Assembly: GCA_003550305.1 (NCBI GenBank) | Contig: QKYT01000097.1 | Location: forward strand, 228,552-269,947 | Source of the DNA: Glomus cerebriforme | Taxonomy: Eukaryota > Glomeromycota > Glomeromycetes > Glomerales > Glomeraceae | Direction of reading: 5' to 3' | Length of the DNA: 41,396 bases | Shown here: positions 1 through 11,564 of the stretch, one piece after another | Layout: the number at the start of each line of letters is the position of its first letter | Numbering within the stretch: position 1 is the first letter of the stretch | The notes under the pieces: model-generated | Databases searched by the model: none | Seen by the model: only the letters and a program-made list of their open reading frames with translations | Told to the model about the DNA's origin: nothing | Made by a program: the position numbers and the translations under genes

Positions 1-816
1 GTAAAATAATTATATTGCTTTATATTATATAAAACACTAAGTTTTTATTTATTTATTTACAGTATTTATATTTATGATTAGCATTGTAATAAATGTTTGT
101 TGTCTATTTTACTACTATATTATGCACTTAATTTTTGTATATATTATGTCTTTCTATTATTAATCCCGCCCAATTGTAATTTGATTATTTATCCTATTTA
201 TTTTTCTATTATATATTCTTTATTTTTCTCATCACTGGTAGAATTATCTTTTCTACTACTATTGTTTCTTCCAAATTTTATCTCTTTCAGTTGGTCAATA
301 TTTTTAAATTTTCCACTTTTTCCTATTAGTGATTTCCATTTTGCCTATTATCTTTAAATCGCTTGTTGTTATTGTAATCCCTTCTCTTTTTGTTGCTGTT
401 AAACTTTATTACAATTAATATAATTAATGTTAATCCTAATCTCTAATATGCTTTGCTGTCTTTTGTTTACATATTTATTCCAATTATTATACTTCATTTT
501 TGTATTTTAATTTCTATATTATATTTTGAATCATTTGCTTCAGAATTATAATATTTGTTTATAAATTCATCTTTTATAATTTTATTAATTTTTATCTATA
601 CTAAAATTATTGTCTATTTCTAGAAACTTATTTTTTATTTTTTTTTCTAGCTCTTTTTGTTCCTGTAATTTTAAATTCCAATTTAACTTCTATCATTCTT
701 TACTATCTTTCTATCCTGTATTCATTTTTATTATCATTTTCTATTTTTTTAACAATTAATAATATTATTATTATTAATAAAAAAAAAAATACATTAACAT
801 TATCGATAGGCTATAG
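1..816. other. AT-rich, gene-free left edge
   Basis: No gene can be supported here. The plus strand is strongly pyrimidine-rich, so plus-strand open frames (for example 97-357) encode only hydrophobic Phe/Leu/Ile/Tyr runs. Read on the minus strand, about 100-235 is open for some 44 codons of Lys/Asn/Ser-rich sequence between stops, which could be a decayed coding remnant but matches no family I recognise. Confidence 0.5.
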
Positions 817-1185
817 TTATAGTACACTGATTTTCTGTTTCAGACCCAATGATAAAATCTAAAAGAAGAAAAAGATGATGTAAAAATTTTTTAATAAATA
901 AAATTTGAGTTAATAAATAATTAATTTGACTCAAATAAAAAAAATAATAATAAAAAGTCATCTCACTCACCTGCCAATTCACCACAGCACGAGCCATTTT
1001 GACTCAATGATCAATGAAAAAAAATAAAATTATTTTTAATAAATAAATTAGAAATAAACAGTAATACTACCGCCCTACAGTATAAAGAAATTAAAATAAT
1101 CAAATAAAACCATAGTCTTACCGATTCGATTAATGAAACTACTGCATCTATTTACATTAAAGAGGACTTTTTTTTGTTCATTCAT
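817..1185 (-). CDS. possible three-exon small protein (45 aa)
   Basis: Weak candidate. Three pieces join in frame through GT-AG introns: exon 1 1185-1122 (ATG; donor gtaaga), exon 2 1002-971 (donor gtgagt) and exon 3 858-817, whose acceptor follows a T-rich tract, ending at TAA. The product would be 45 residues: a basic N-terminus, an amphipathic middle and no recognised domain. A small mitochondrial or membrane-associated protein is conceivable but not shown. In AT-rich DNA such chains can arise by chance, so transcript evidence would be decisive. Confidence 0.2.
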
Positions 1186-1511
1186 TAATGCTCCTTTAAA
1201 CCCTAATTTAGATCTTGCTTTACAGAATGACTTTTTGAATAGTAAAACGTTGTAAAAAGATATTTGTTATTTTGCTTTATTGATATATATACATCATTTA
1301 ATAACCAATAAAAAAATTTTCTTTAATCATACAATCAGAAATTTTTAATACAGTATAGTAATAAACTCTTGATTAAATAGATGTATTTGTATATTTTTTT
1401 CTATTTCTAATAAAGTTTTGCATTTGCGTGATAACTAAGAACCATATGATACATATGATACACTAAAAAAAAATTTTACAATTTTTTTACAATTGCTAAT
1501 CCAACCAATAA
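1186..1511. other. intergenic, nothing seen
   Basis: About 325 bases of AT-rich sequence downstream of the nuclease-like gene. It presumably contains that gene's 3' untranslated region and any promoter of the weak candidate at 817-1185. No RNA gene or repeat was recognised. Confidence 0.4.
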
Positions 1512-3517
1512 TCATGCTACAGTATATCGCACCCTTTTTGAACGTGGCGTAAATTTGGTCTTATAAGGTTTTGATTTTACAGCTTCTTTTGGAAGTTGTG
1601 GTAATAACTCGTTTAATTTATAATTATATCCTGTTGCTTCCCTATTCAATATTGTTTCAATCCAAAGACCATCTTCACAAATTTTTTCTCTCAGATAAAC
1701 AACTAATTGTAAAACATTTTCAATGTCTAACTCTATATCATCATTTTTTAAATTATATGACAAGTTGTTGTCTTGATGAATATAAATAAATGTTGATTCG
1801 CTTTGATTAAAGCTGGGTGTAATTGTACTGAAACTTATTCGGGTTCCATCTACTAAGCCAATATGAATATGAGTTCTGTTGATTTCTTCTTCTGATAAGT
1901 TACGACCTAAAGCTAACATACGATTAAATTCATATATTGCTTCTGAAACAGCTACTATATTATCTTTGTGTACTTCTTGTTCATGTCGTGTAAATTCAAC
2001 AATGAAAAAGGGAAATTGCAGATTGTTACTATTTGTTACTATTGCAGCAAAGTCTGATCGAGCAGATCCTCGACCACCGTTTCCAGAAATCAAATGTTGC
2101 AATTCCCAAACTGGAACAAATTTTGTTTTGTTTAGATTGAAAGCATTAGACAAAATCCTAGTCCACAACTCCGCCTTAACATGATTTTCAGAAGGAAGAC
2201 ATCCAAAACCATTGCTAGGTGTTGGTGCATATAAAATTATACTAGAAATAACTGAAATAACAGTTAAAGCATCTAACTCGAAATAATTGTCAAATTTTTT
2301 ACCAAAAAATTTCATTAGTGATATGACAGGTAAAGGTACCCAATTATCGCTGTTTCCAATTATATTTTTTGCAGCTAATTTTTGAATTGATTGTCCTGCC
2401 TGATGGAGTTGATCTCTTGGACTCTGATTAAATACACTAGACACGAGGTTCAAACCAAAACTTGGTTTTGAAATAGGATGGTTGTGATAATTTTCTATCC
2501 ATCCTACTTCAATAAACATTTCTTGGTTGACAACATGCCACTTTAACATTTTACTAATGTGGCGGGCACGTTGTGATTCCTCTTCTACTGGATGATATTG
2601 TAATTTAAAAAGTAAGTTACAATAATTTTCCAATAATGGATGTTTAGTATAATCAACTTTTATTTCTTCGATTTCCCAAATATCGACAGGATCTTTGTAT
2701 TTACGCTTTCTTTTACTTGAGATCTCCGGTTTATTGTACCTTCTGTCGTTATTATCACCAACATTATTATTGGTGGATGTGGACGCCACAGTCATATCTC
2801 GATTTAACAAGCATATATGTGGGTATTTGTTGGACAAATTATTTAAGTTAATACTTTCAACTACAGATGAAGTATGATTAAGGTAGTTGTTTCCAGTTTC
2901 GTATGCTTGTACTGCACCATATGCCTAAATTAAACAAATATAAAATTAAGCAAAATATGTTATCAGAACAAATTTAGGTCATGTCTATCTATATACCTTT
3001 AATAGATCTAATTTTTTTAATTCTATATCCGCAGCAACTTCAAGATCTTTAGATAACCAGAAATTTTTGATTTCCTGTGATTTTGTCTCTTTCTAAAAAA
3101 AAAAAAAAATGGATAGTGGGTATAATACAAAAATTTCTCACTAAGTTTATTTAAAATATTGTCTACCACAAATATTTTCTTTAACACATACCTTAATGTT
3201 CTTTTTGGCTTCTAATGCGATTCGATGCCACCTAGTTTCAAGTTTATATGTTTCCATAATATGTTCTAGCTCTTTATGGTAGTTCAAATACTCTGAATCT
3301 TTATTAAGATAATTAATAGGAATACTTTTCTTTCTATATTGCAAAAAACCATGTAAAGATGGTTCGGTTACATTTTCCCAAAAATCTTAAAGTGTTAAGT
3401 ATAAGGTTAACATTTAACATGTATATTATTGTATAAAGAAACTATGCCATGGTACATAGAGAACAAACAGTTACCTGGAAATACTAAAAGTTTTTTACAA
3501 TCTTTCTTAATTTTCAT
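1512..3517 (-). CDS. PD-(D/E)XK-like hypothetical protein, 4 exons, 581 aa
   Basis: Exons by splice signals and frame: 3517-3475, 3385-3192, 3092-2997, 2924-1512. All introns are GT-AG and phases match. The start is the only in-frame ATG near the first donor; an AG just upstream (about 3525) could close a 5' UTR intron. Residues 1-140 are charged and helical. Residues 181-188 (KRKRKY core) resemble a nuclear localisation signal. Around residues 350-425 there is an acid pattern like a restriction-endonuclease-fold nuclease: E357/E363, then D402 in RSDFA, then E421 in FIVEFTR. The Lys expected two residues after the last acid is absent (Thr, with Arg next). Domains of this fold are known in Crinkler-type and other expanded fungal proteins. 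The match here is by pattern only, and the function is unknown. The gene structure is much more certain than the family call. Confidence 0.72.
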
Positions 3518-5774
3518 TTTCACCTTAAGACAAAAAAATTAAATATTGTATTTCGTAAATTCCAATTTATTTTTTATGAATAATTTTTGAAGGAAATAAT
3601 GGAAATATTTATTGAAATTTTTTTGTCATGAGTCATTTTCTGTTATAGCTGTATTATCTAATCATTGACGAATTGAATCGCCAAATTGTTAATATATTAC
3701 TAATATTATGACTTAACAGGGACGTCATCAAGGCTAGCGACGGAATCATTACTTATATGTCTTCATAATTCTGACGTAGCATCAACTAAAATAGTTAATT
3801 TATATACAAATGACCTATGATAAGTCATAATTTCATTGAGATTAGTAGTATTAGTGGTATGTTAAAAAAGAAAAAAAAAATATCTATTATTTAATTTCTC
3901 GTATGTCAAACATAGGAAATCAAACAGACCCTTAATGTATATATTTGTAGAAGAATTACGAGTTGATATGATACACTTAAATGCTAATACAGTAAAACTG
4001 TATTGTTCAAAATTTATTTAAAATTACAAATTAAACATACAAAAATAAACATATACCGTATCATCATTATTATTAACATTATCAGAATATCAAGAACTTT
4101 TTTCTAGATTTTTTTACTTGAGATTAGGCAATTGTAGAATAGGATTACCTAATTGAATATATTATGATATTAAATTGATGTTGAGTATAGTGTATAGAAG
4201 TTGATATGTATTATAGAAATATATATTATACTGTATATATATTTAACATAATATGCTATGTTAAAAGAGGATCTATGTTACATTAAAAACAATAATATTT
4301 CTTATATTAGTGAACATAAGATTATTGGGAAATGCAAGTTCCCCTTTTAAAGAATTATCAGTTGAGAACGAAGTACAAGGAACAACAATGAATGATATTC
4401 ATTTTTATAGGTTAGCTCACAGAATCTGTTGATTTAACTGATGCTCGTGATTGCATAACCTAAAAATTATTGCAATATTTTTTTTTGCTTAAAAAAAATT
4501 GTTTTAATATTTGATGATTTATTATAAGATTTTATTATTTTGCATGTATGGCGCAACTCATTTTGTAAAACATGTTTCTTAAATAAATATTTTAATATTA
4601 AACTATTATACTTTATTATCAAATATAAGTATTAAATTATCATGTGATATGTTAAATTTCTTTTGATGATAGAAAGGAATTTATTTATTCAAATAAAGAA
4701 AATAAAAGTAAAGTAAATCATCTAATTTTAATTTTTTTCGTCTAAATAAATAAATTATGCTATAGTTAATAGCAATTGTTTTTGGTAATTAGAAATAACT
4801 ATAGAGTAGTACAAGTTATCCATTAGATTATCCAGCCGAAACAATTCACAAAATTCAAAAAAATTATTTTATTTATTAAAAAATATTCTTTAATACATTT
4901 AATAAAAAAAAATAAAATAAAAATCTAATATATTTGTATCATTTTGTTTATTTTTCTTGTATTTTCTTTATTATCCTTTCTATTTTATTTCTATTATTAT
5001 TGTTTATTTTGTTGAATTTATTCTTACATTTTATTTTCTATATCATACATTATTCCTTTCCCATTTCTACTACGTTATTACATCTTTTATTCCCAACTTT
5101 TTCCATAATCGCATCCTTTTTCTAAACCAATATGCCTTTCTTTGTTTATATGCACTTTTCTTCAAATTTTTCTTTCAATCTTGTCCCTTCTTTGACTTGG
5201 TCTTCATTTTTAGAAACATTCGTTGATTTGTTATTATTGGCGACCAGTTTCTTTTATTAACAACTTGTTATATTTCTTGTTATCCTTTTAATTATTCACA
5301 GATAGCAAATAATTTCTCTTGCTTAATATTACTTTTAACTTGTTATTTTGTCTTTTTTTTATTTTCTTTTATTCCATCTTTCTCTTTCTGCATCTTCTCT
5401 GATATCTTGAGCTCATCTTCTATTATTTCTTTTTCTTTACCCATATTTTATCTATTATTTTTTTATTCTAAGATTTTAATCTTTCACATTTCAACATGCT
5501 GAAATGGGTTAATTATCTTGAATATTTCTCTCTCACTTCCAATAGTGAAGGGTCCGAAATCTCTGAGATCCAGATTATCTCAGCAATCCTGTGTCTTTTT
5601 TTTGAGATATTCGTTCTCTGAAAGTAACTTTTCACTCGACTAACTTTCTTAAAGCTGTTGCACATTTCTTGAAGTAGTATTTCTTCTTTATTCTTTTATC
5701 TTTTTGCTGTTTGTTGATGTCCCCATTACTGATCTCATTAGTCAACATTGCTTCATAAACATACTGTAAATACA
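3518..5774. other. gene-poor AT-rich region
   Basis: No gene was supported in about 2.2 kb. A stretch from about 4270 to 4434 is open on the plus strand for some 50 codons with a hydrophobic start, but it has no ATG. From about 4930 to 5720 the plus strand is strongly pyrimidine-rich; its complement reads as short Lys/Glu-rich open pieces, for example around 5340-5450, which may be coding relics. The 5' part presumably holds the promoter of the nuclease-like gene. Confidence 0.45.
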
Positions 5775-5912
5775 AGGAAATGAAGAAGGGAATTCTAATC
5801 TAAACCAAACCGCAGATAGGAAATACTCGACTATCTGAACAGTCTTTCCTTGCCTGATACGAAGAAGACCTCATATACAGTATAAGGAAGAGAAGAGGAA
5901 GTTTAAAGGAAT
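5775..5912 (+). repeat. left arm of inverted repeat (copy A)
   Basis: This stretch runs from GAAGGGAATTCTAATC through CTCGACTATCTGA and CCTTGCCTGA to ACAGTATAAGG. It recurs in reverse complement at about 7775-7907 with small indels. A second, diverged direct copy starts 120-125 bp downstream. The core motif plus the TACAGTATAAGG block appear in the same order in all three copies, so they belong to one repeat family. By eye similarity is high but not perfect, so the element is not very young. Confidence 0.75.
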
Positions 5913-5929
5913 TTAAAATAAAAATTAAA

Positions 5930-6036
5930 ACCAGCCAGATAGGAGATACTCGACTATCCGACTGGACCTTCCTTGCCTGATACGAGGAAAACCCCTATAT
6001 ACAGTATAAGGAAAGATAAAGAAGGAGTTTAAAGGG
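5930..6036 (+). repeat. second direct copy of the left repeat unit
   Basis: It repeats the order seen at 5805-5910: AGATAGGAGATACTCGACT, CCTTGCCTGATACGAG, ATACAGTATAAGGAAAG, then GGAGTTTAAAGG. The left side of the element therefore has two units in tandem, while only one was seen on the right. Confidence 0.7.
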
Positions 6037-6202
6037 ATAGTTTATTTTTAAAAAGGTTATAGAGAGACTAATGAGAAAATAACATTATAGAGAGAAAAAA
6101 GTTTAAGGTAAAATTCAGTGAATTTAGTTAGATTTAGAGAAAAATATTTTTTTTAAAAAAAAATGGTATATATATATATATATTTACTTTTTGTAAAATT
6201 TA

Positions 6203-7245
6203 GTCATGACAACTAATTATGTTAGTTTTATTATTAATTATGTAATGTACAACTAATTTAGATTTATTTGTTACTATTTTTAATCATGGGCTAATGTGCT
6301 AGCCAAGTAAAGTATAATTGTACACGAGTCACAATCCATATTTTTTACGCGTTGCATATTAGATCATAATATTATAAGACACTAGATTTCATATAGTGTG
6401 AAAATAAACAATTGTATTCCGGATTTGACAAGTATTATACCTTTTTTTTTTTACTAGAAATTATGAATTAGTTGAGTTTTATTAAATAAAATTTATTTAG
6501 TGTAAACTATTATAATATTAAGCGTAAGATAAGCAACAGACTTGGACCAAAAATTTCTGAAGATACTCCAAAATTATAATAATCGTAAACTATTGAATTT
6601 TTTTAAAAGTAATTCATCTTAAAGATTGTGAATTCCAAATAATAATAATAATAATAATAATTTGATTCTTTTTACAATTTTTTGGCCATTTAATTATTAC
6701 GAAATCAAAAAAACAATGCAATCGATAAGCAAGTTCTTACATAACTTTAAGTAATCTCTATAATTTTATTTACGTCTTTAATAAAGCAGGTTTGTTTCGA
6801 ATTTTATAGTTAAAATAGTTAAAATAGTTAAGGAAAGTATAATAAAAAATTTTGGATGATGCAATATATTATGCAAAATATTTTTTTGATGATAATTTAA
6901 ATGGTAAGCCTTAGTTTTATAGTTAAGAAATAATTGATATCACATGAAACATATAAAATATGAATTTATTATCAATAGAATAAAAAATATAAATATATAT
7001 TTAGGATTATATATCTTATAAATTATAGCAAAAGATACTGTTACAAACTGAGTAAAAGAAAAGTTTAATTAAATCTCATTTATTAAAGGAGAAACATCCA
7101 AGTAAAATGGAATATAATTTATCAGAATCTTCTTTATATTTATTAATATAATCTACTTTAAGAAATTTAAGATTTAGATAACAATAAACCTTCCTCATAC
7201 AGTAATCATTTCCTGATATATAAATACATTTAATAACCCTTTTAA
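6203..7245 (-). pseudogene. decayed copy of the F-box gene 3' end plus its downstream DNA
   Basis: This stretch aligns in order with 11135-12560. Shared blocks include ATCATGGGCTAATG with GCTAGCCAAGTAAAG (6284 / 11182 area), the kinase-tail sequence GACTTGGACCAAAAATTTCT (6540 / 11426), the TAATAA repeat, and the 3' end of the F-box gene (7085-7245 / 12380-12560). The coding part covers roughly the last 55 codons of the F-box protein on the minus strand and is broken by indels. The whole copy lies between the inverted repeats at 5775-6036 and 7775-7907. Confidence 0.75.
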
Positions 7246-7774
7246 AATGTTTTTCTCTCTCAATATATATATTTTATTGTCCGAAGTGTACTCATTTTGT
7301 GTAGCACATAAATTATAAACTACCCAATTTATTAACTGCGGGTAACTAAATTATGATGATAAATTATGCTGTGATTGAAATTTTTAATTAATTACATGTG
7401 AAAATAAATTAAAAATTGAATAATGACTATGACAGTTAAAAGATAGTAATGATATTATAATATATTAGTAAAGTTATGCATGTGATGCATGTGAACAAAT
7501 GATAAATCATGTAATTATTAATTTTGCAATGTTGCGATTCATCATGCTTAATTTATTATTGTATCATTATTAATTTTGACTCATTTTTACATTCTTATTA
7601 TTTTTAAAAATATAAATACCACCTTTATTTCAATATTTCGTTTTAATTTTCATATTTCTAAATAGGTATCTTTAATTATAATATTATCACAACTTTATTT
7701 TTTCTCTATAATTCTTTTTAAAAATTACCCCTTCTACCCTTCTACCACTTCTAACCTCCCCTTATCTTTTTTTT

Positions 7775-7907
7775 CTCCTTTAAACTCCCTCTTATCTTCC
7801 TTATACTGTATATGATATTTTCTCATTTCAGGCAAGGAAAGCTGGTCAGATAGTCGAGCATCTCCTAACTGGCTGGTTGGTTTAGATTAGAATTCCCTTC
7901 TCATTTA
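7775..7907 (-). repeat. right arm of inverted repeat
   Basis: Its reverse complement carries the same ordered motifs as the left arm: GAAGGGAATTCTAATC, then CTCGACTATCTGACC, CCTTGCCTGA, ACAGTATAAGGAAG and GGAGTTTAAAGG. With the left arm it bounds about 1.7-1.9 kb of interior that has no transposase reading frame. Confidence 0.75.
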
Positions 7908-10029
7908 TTTCACTTAAATCCAATAATTCTAAAGATACCATTTGTTAACAAAAAAGTCCATTACCAATTGAAAACCAAAGAAGAAAGAAGAGCTGTAAGA
8001 CACTGAAACGGAACCTGAAATCTGAAACCTGTCACTCCTAAAAAGAAGATAATTAAGATATTATGGGATTTAACAAAACAAACTGATAAAAAAGAAACGA
8101 TCTTATTAGCAGAAAATGGGAAAACAAAATTTATAAAGCAAGAAAAGAAGAAGGTATTAGATCTTTTAACAATAATGACAAAGAATCTAAGGATAACACA
8201 ATTATACAATCTGTGTGATAACAAGAAAGTAAAGACTAAAATTGGATAAATAGATGAATAAAAAATTGTTGAAGGCTAAAGAAATCGTTGAAAATGAAAA
8301 TTTTAATAAGAAGAAATGAGGAGACTGAAAGCTAAACTGAAATGCTCAAGAAAAAAAAATGGAAAAACAATTTGAAAGTATATAAATGAAGAAAATTGTA
8401 CTGATAGAAAATAAAAGAGTACAGGACTATTAGAGATTACGTATGAAATGCGAGAATTATTGAGAAAATAATGAATACAATAATTGAAAAAAAAATACCT
8501 AGAAAACTGGAAAAGAGGAATAGTATACCCAAGAAATAAAATGGGAGAATAATTTGAGGTTAACAAGCTCTATAAAGATGAATAAGTTAGAAATAGGAAG
8601 AAATAATAACGTAAATTAGAAAAAAGGAAAAAAGTATAACAAGATATGAATGGAGAGTATTAAACAATGTTGGGGATTGCTAATAGAACGGATAGAATAA
8701 TAAACAATATTTGGATAATAATTAGTAAATAATTTAGATTTGTTAAGATAGAATAGATTAGAGACATTAATTAAACTGAAAATTTTTATTTAAATTTTAA
8801 AATAATCAAATGAACAATTAATAATCGCAAAGAAAATATTTATTTGTTTTTTTTTTTAAAAAAAAAAGAAATAATAAACTTTTATTTATTAAAATATTTA
8901 ATTAGTATATTCTTAATTTTCAAAACAAAAAGTTGGTTGTCAAATTGATCATTGAATATTATTTTAAAATAAAGAAAGTTTGATGAAAATTTTAAATAAA
9001 TAATCGAATCAAAAAATCAATAATAAATTATACTTTTCAACCAATAATATATTGTATTGTTTTATTTATGTAAGGCATATTCAATATCATAATTAAACAA
9101 GATAATATGTACAAAATGGTTTTTTTTAAAAAGATATTATTTATCCAAAAATTGGCCTATATTTGTCCTCTAAAATATTAAATTATTGCGCTTTATTATA
9201 ATTATTGTTAGTTACTGTAGTTGTAATTTACAGAAGGTTTGCCTACAGAGATTTTTCATGAATATAAACTGATGATTTTATTTATTTCAAGGAGAGAAAA
9301 AAACTATATTTATTATCCTAATTATAATAGAATACCAATTGTTCAATAAAAAAAAAGAGTGATGCACAGATAATCTAAAAATTAAATTAAAACTCAATCA
9401 CATTTCGGAAGTTTTTTTGTAAATGGATTAAGTGTATAAATAGCTTGTGATACAAACAAAAAATAACATCTGATTTATTTTCAGGAAAATTAGATTCTTT
9501 TGATCTGACAGTCCTGATGATTCTCGCATAGTATAAGAACTTTAATATACTTATATGATCAAATATAGAATATTATTCAAAATAATGAAAACTGCCTATT
9601 TTAAAATTTTTTTCATGTGGTTTATCAAAAAATAAAAGATCCGATTTATAAATGATGATATTTATGGTAATCATAATATTGGAATTTTATAAATTATTTA
9701 AACTTTGTAAAATTTTTCATATTTTACATTGTTAAATAATAAAAATATTTTCTGTTTTCCGATTTAATTTTTATGACCTAATTCACACTTTTTTTATTCT
9801 TATCAACAGTAAAGAATTCTTTAATAGTAGTAAATTTGATATTTTCTTTGTATATAGGTATAAGCACAAATACTTGAATTATTTATTTAAAAATTACATA
9901 AATTGAACTGCAATTGTTTTAAACTTTCTTTATTATGTCTTTGTTTAATATATGTTTGTATCTTTGAGAAAAAGCAGGTCAGATATTTATTATTTTAATA
10001 AGCAATATATTTTAAAGAATATAATATAT
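7908..10029. other. gene-poor, purine-rich region
   Basis: From about 7930 to 8650 the plus strand is purine-rich and contains broken coding-like frames. The best is about 8020-8250: some 70 Lys-rich open codons on the plus strand ending at TAA, without a recognised domain or convincing start. The remainder, 8650-10029, is AT-rich with no gene seen; a perfect T11A10 tract lies at 8847-8867. Confidence 0.45.
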
Positions 10030-10938
10030 TTAATTGTTTTCCTCATTTATACATCTATTACTAATTCGTTCCAACCATTTTTCCTTTTCTAAACCATGTA
10101 AGAAGCCTACAATGATTATCGTCATATTATCAGTACCTATACCACAAAAAACCTTTGCTAAACATTGATCCATTAAATTTTCACAAGCTTTACTCAGATC
10201 TTTGTTTAATTTAATATCTTTAATAATAAAATCAATAACCTGTTGTGATGACATACAATCCCAGATTCCATCACATGCTAAGACCAAGAAATCAGTTTCT
10301 GTATCAATTTTATGAGAATTTATATCAGGAAGAGCAATAAAAATTTGTTCTTCTGGCCCTTTATTAGGATTATTCTTACATCTTTTAAAATTTCCAAAAG
10401 CACGAGTCAAATTTACTCCATCCGGATCACCTCCTGCTTGTATAATTCTGCCAGCTTCCCTTACAAGACTCGGTTTATGATCTTCAGACAATGGTATTGC
10501 TAAACCAGCAACACTCATCACAGCACGTGAATCTCCAGCATTTCCAATATAGACAATATCGTTCGGAGTTTTTATAGCTATTACTGCAGTACTTCCACTA
10601 GTACCAGAATCACTTTTGACATTCCAGTCATTATCTGTTTGCATAAAGGCATCTTTTATAGCATTTTCAATATTTTCTTCACCAACTTCATGAATTTTTT
10701 TAAAAATATTGACATGTAAATTTTCACCAAGATATTCAGAAGTTTCTTTTCCTAAATGTCCATCATAAACTCCAAAGAAACTATAACCAGGAAAGTCAGG
10801 AATATTATTTTCAATAATATGTACATCTTCCATATCAATTCTCCAACCTTGCATTGATGAACTAACAAATATTAAATCATTTTGTTGAAGGATATTTTCA
10901 GTAGTATTTTTATCTACAATTGGATTTGCTGATGCCAT
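10030..10938 (-). CDS. PP2C-family Ser/Thr protein phosphatase, 302 aa
   Basis: Metal-dependent (Mg/Mn) protein phosphatase that removes phosphate from Ser/Thr, similar to yeast Ptc-type and animal PPM1 enzymes. The frame is a single intact exon. Family motifs occur in order: RIDMED (E37, D38), GVYDGH (D59-G60), TSGSTA (113-118), GNAGDSRAV (132-140), EDHKP (152-156), CDGIWD (D223) and GTDNM (D270-N271). These are the residues that hold the two metals in PP2C structures, so activity is predicted. The usual RAxGD motif reads RAFGN (N183 for Asp), a change outside the direct metal ligands. No signal peptide or membrane segment is present, so it is likely cytosolic or nuclear. The length is that of a bare catalytic domain. 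Confidence 0.92.
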   Translation of the reverse strand: MASANPIVDKNTTENILQQNDLIFVSSSMQGWRIDMEDVHIIENNIPDFPGYSFFGVYDGHLGKETSEYLGENLHVNIFKKIHEVGEENIENAIKDAFMQTDNDWNVKSDSGTSGSTAVIAIKTPNDIVYIGNAGDSRAVMSVAGLAIPLSEDHKPSLVREAGRIIQAGGDPDGVNLTRAFGNFKRCKNNPNKGPEEQIFIALPDINSHKIDTETDFLVLACDGIWDCMSSQQVIDFIIKDIKLNKDLSKACENLMDQCLAKVFCGIGTDNMTIIIVGFLHGLEKEKWLERISNRCINEENN

Positions 10939-11423
10939 GTTTATTTATTTATTTTTTTAATCAAGCAAAGTGTAAGATATGTGAGAGAAAAAAAAAAAAA
11001 AAATAAGGATTTAGATATAAATAATCGGATAATCATTACCACAAAAAAATCTTCATGTGTCAAAAGTCGTAATCTGATGACAGATTATTTCGCAACAATA
11101 TGGAATATTACGTATTACGTACAGTAAATGCATACATGACAACTAATTATGTTAATTATGCAATGTAATATTTTATTTTTAATCATGGGCTAATGGGTTA
11201 ATTGGCTAGCCAAGTAAAGTATTATGGCACACAAGTCACAATCCATATTTTTTACGTGTTGTGTATTAGATGCTATCTGCTATCGTATCACGTGACAGAA
11301 GACGTAACCGTTGATCGCGTGTGCCGAATGAGTTTTGTATGGTCATGTGAAATGATAAACTACAATTGCGTATGATCCGTAAAACAATTATTTATTAAAT
11401 ACCATAAAGTGTAAGAATATAAA
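10939..11423. other. intergenic; PP2C promoter and 5' part of a duplicated segment
   Basis: The PP2C upstream region carries a long A tract at about 10988-11003. From 11135 onward the sequence is the partner of the decayed copy at 6203-7245, including GCTAGCCAAGTAAAG and CACAATCCATATTTTTTACG blocks. No gene was seen. Confidence 0.5.
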
Positions 11424-11564
11424 GGACTTGGACCAAAAATTTCTGAAGATATCGAAAATTTAATTATGAAATGTTGGGACGCAAAAGCAGATAATAGACC
11501 AGCTGTTAAATTAAATAAATGGAATAATGAAATTAAAAAGATAGTGGTATTTATTTTCATATGA
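11424..11564 (+). pseudogene. C-terminal fragment of a TKL protein kinase
   Basis: The 46 codons before TGA encode the end of a kinase domain: GLGPKISEDI, then LIMKCWDAKADNRPA, then KWNNEIKK. The CW...RP pair is the subdomain XI signature of tyrosine-kinase-like kinases, which are abundant in Rhizophagus. Nothing upstream encodes the rest of the domain, so this is an isolated tail. The first 20 or so bases of the fragment are also present at 6540-6562 in the duplicated segment. Confidence 0.75.

Noticed and set aside
97..357. Plus-strand open frame of 86 codons
   Set aside because: Almost entirely Phe/Leu/Ile/Tyr from a pyrimidine-rich strand, with no family likeness.
4270..4434. Possible secreted peptide with a hydrophobic leader
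   Set aside because: No ATG in the open stretch, and no convincing upstream exon could be joined.
4934..5226. Overlapping plus-strand hydrophobic open frames
   Set aside because: Low-complexity translation of a T-rich strand; two overlapping frames look equally open.
5878..7807. Tc1-like element bounded by TACAGTATAAGG and CCTTATACTGTA
   Set aside because: Inverted similarity continues well outside these motifs, so they are not the element ends.
7961..8566. Two minus-strand 87-codon frames
   Set aside because: They are the T-rich complement of purine-rich DNA and have Phe/Ser-rich composition only.
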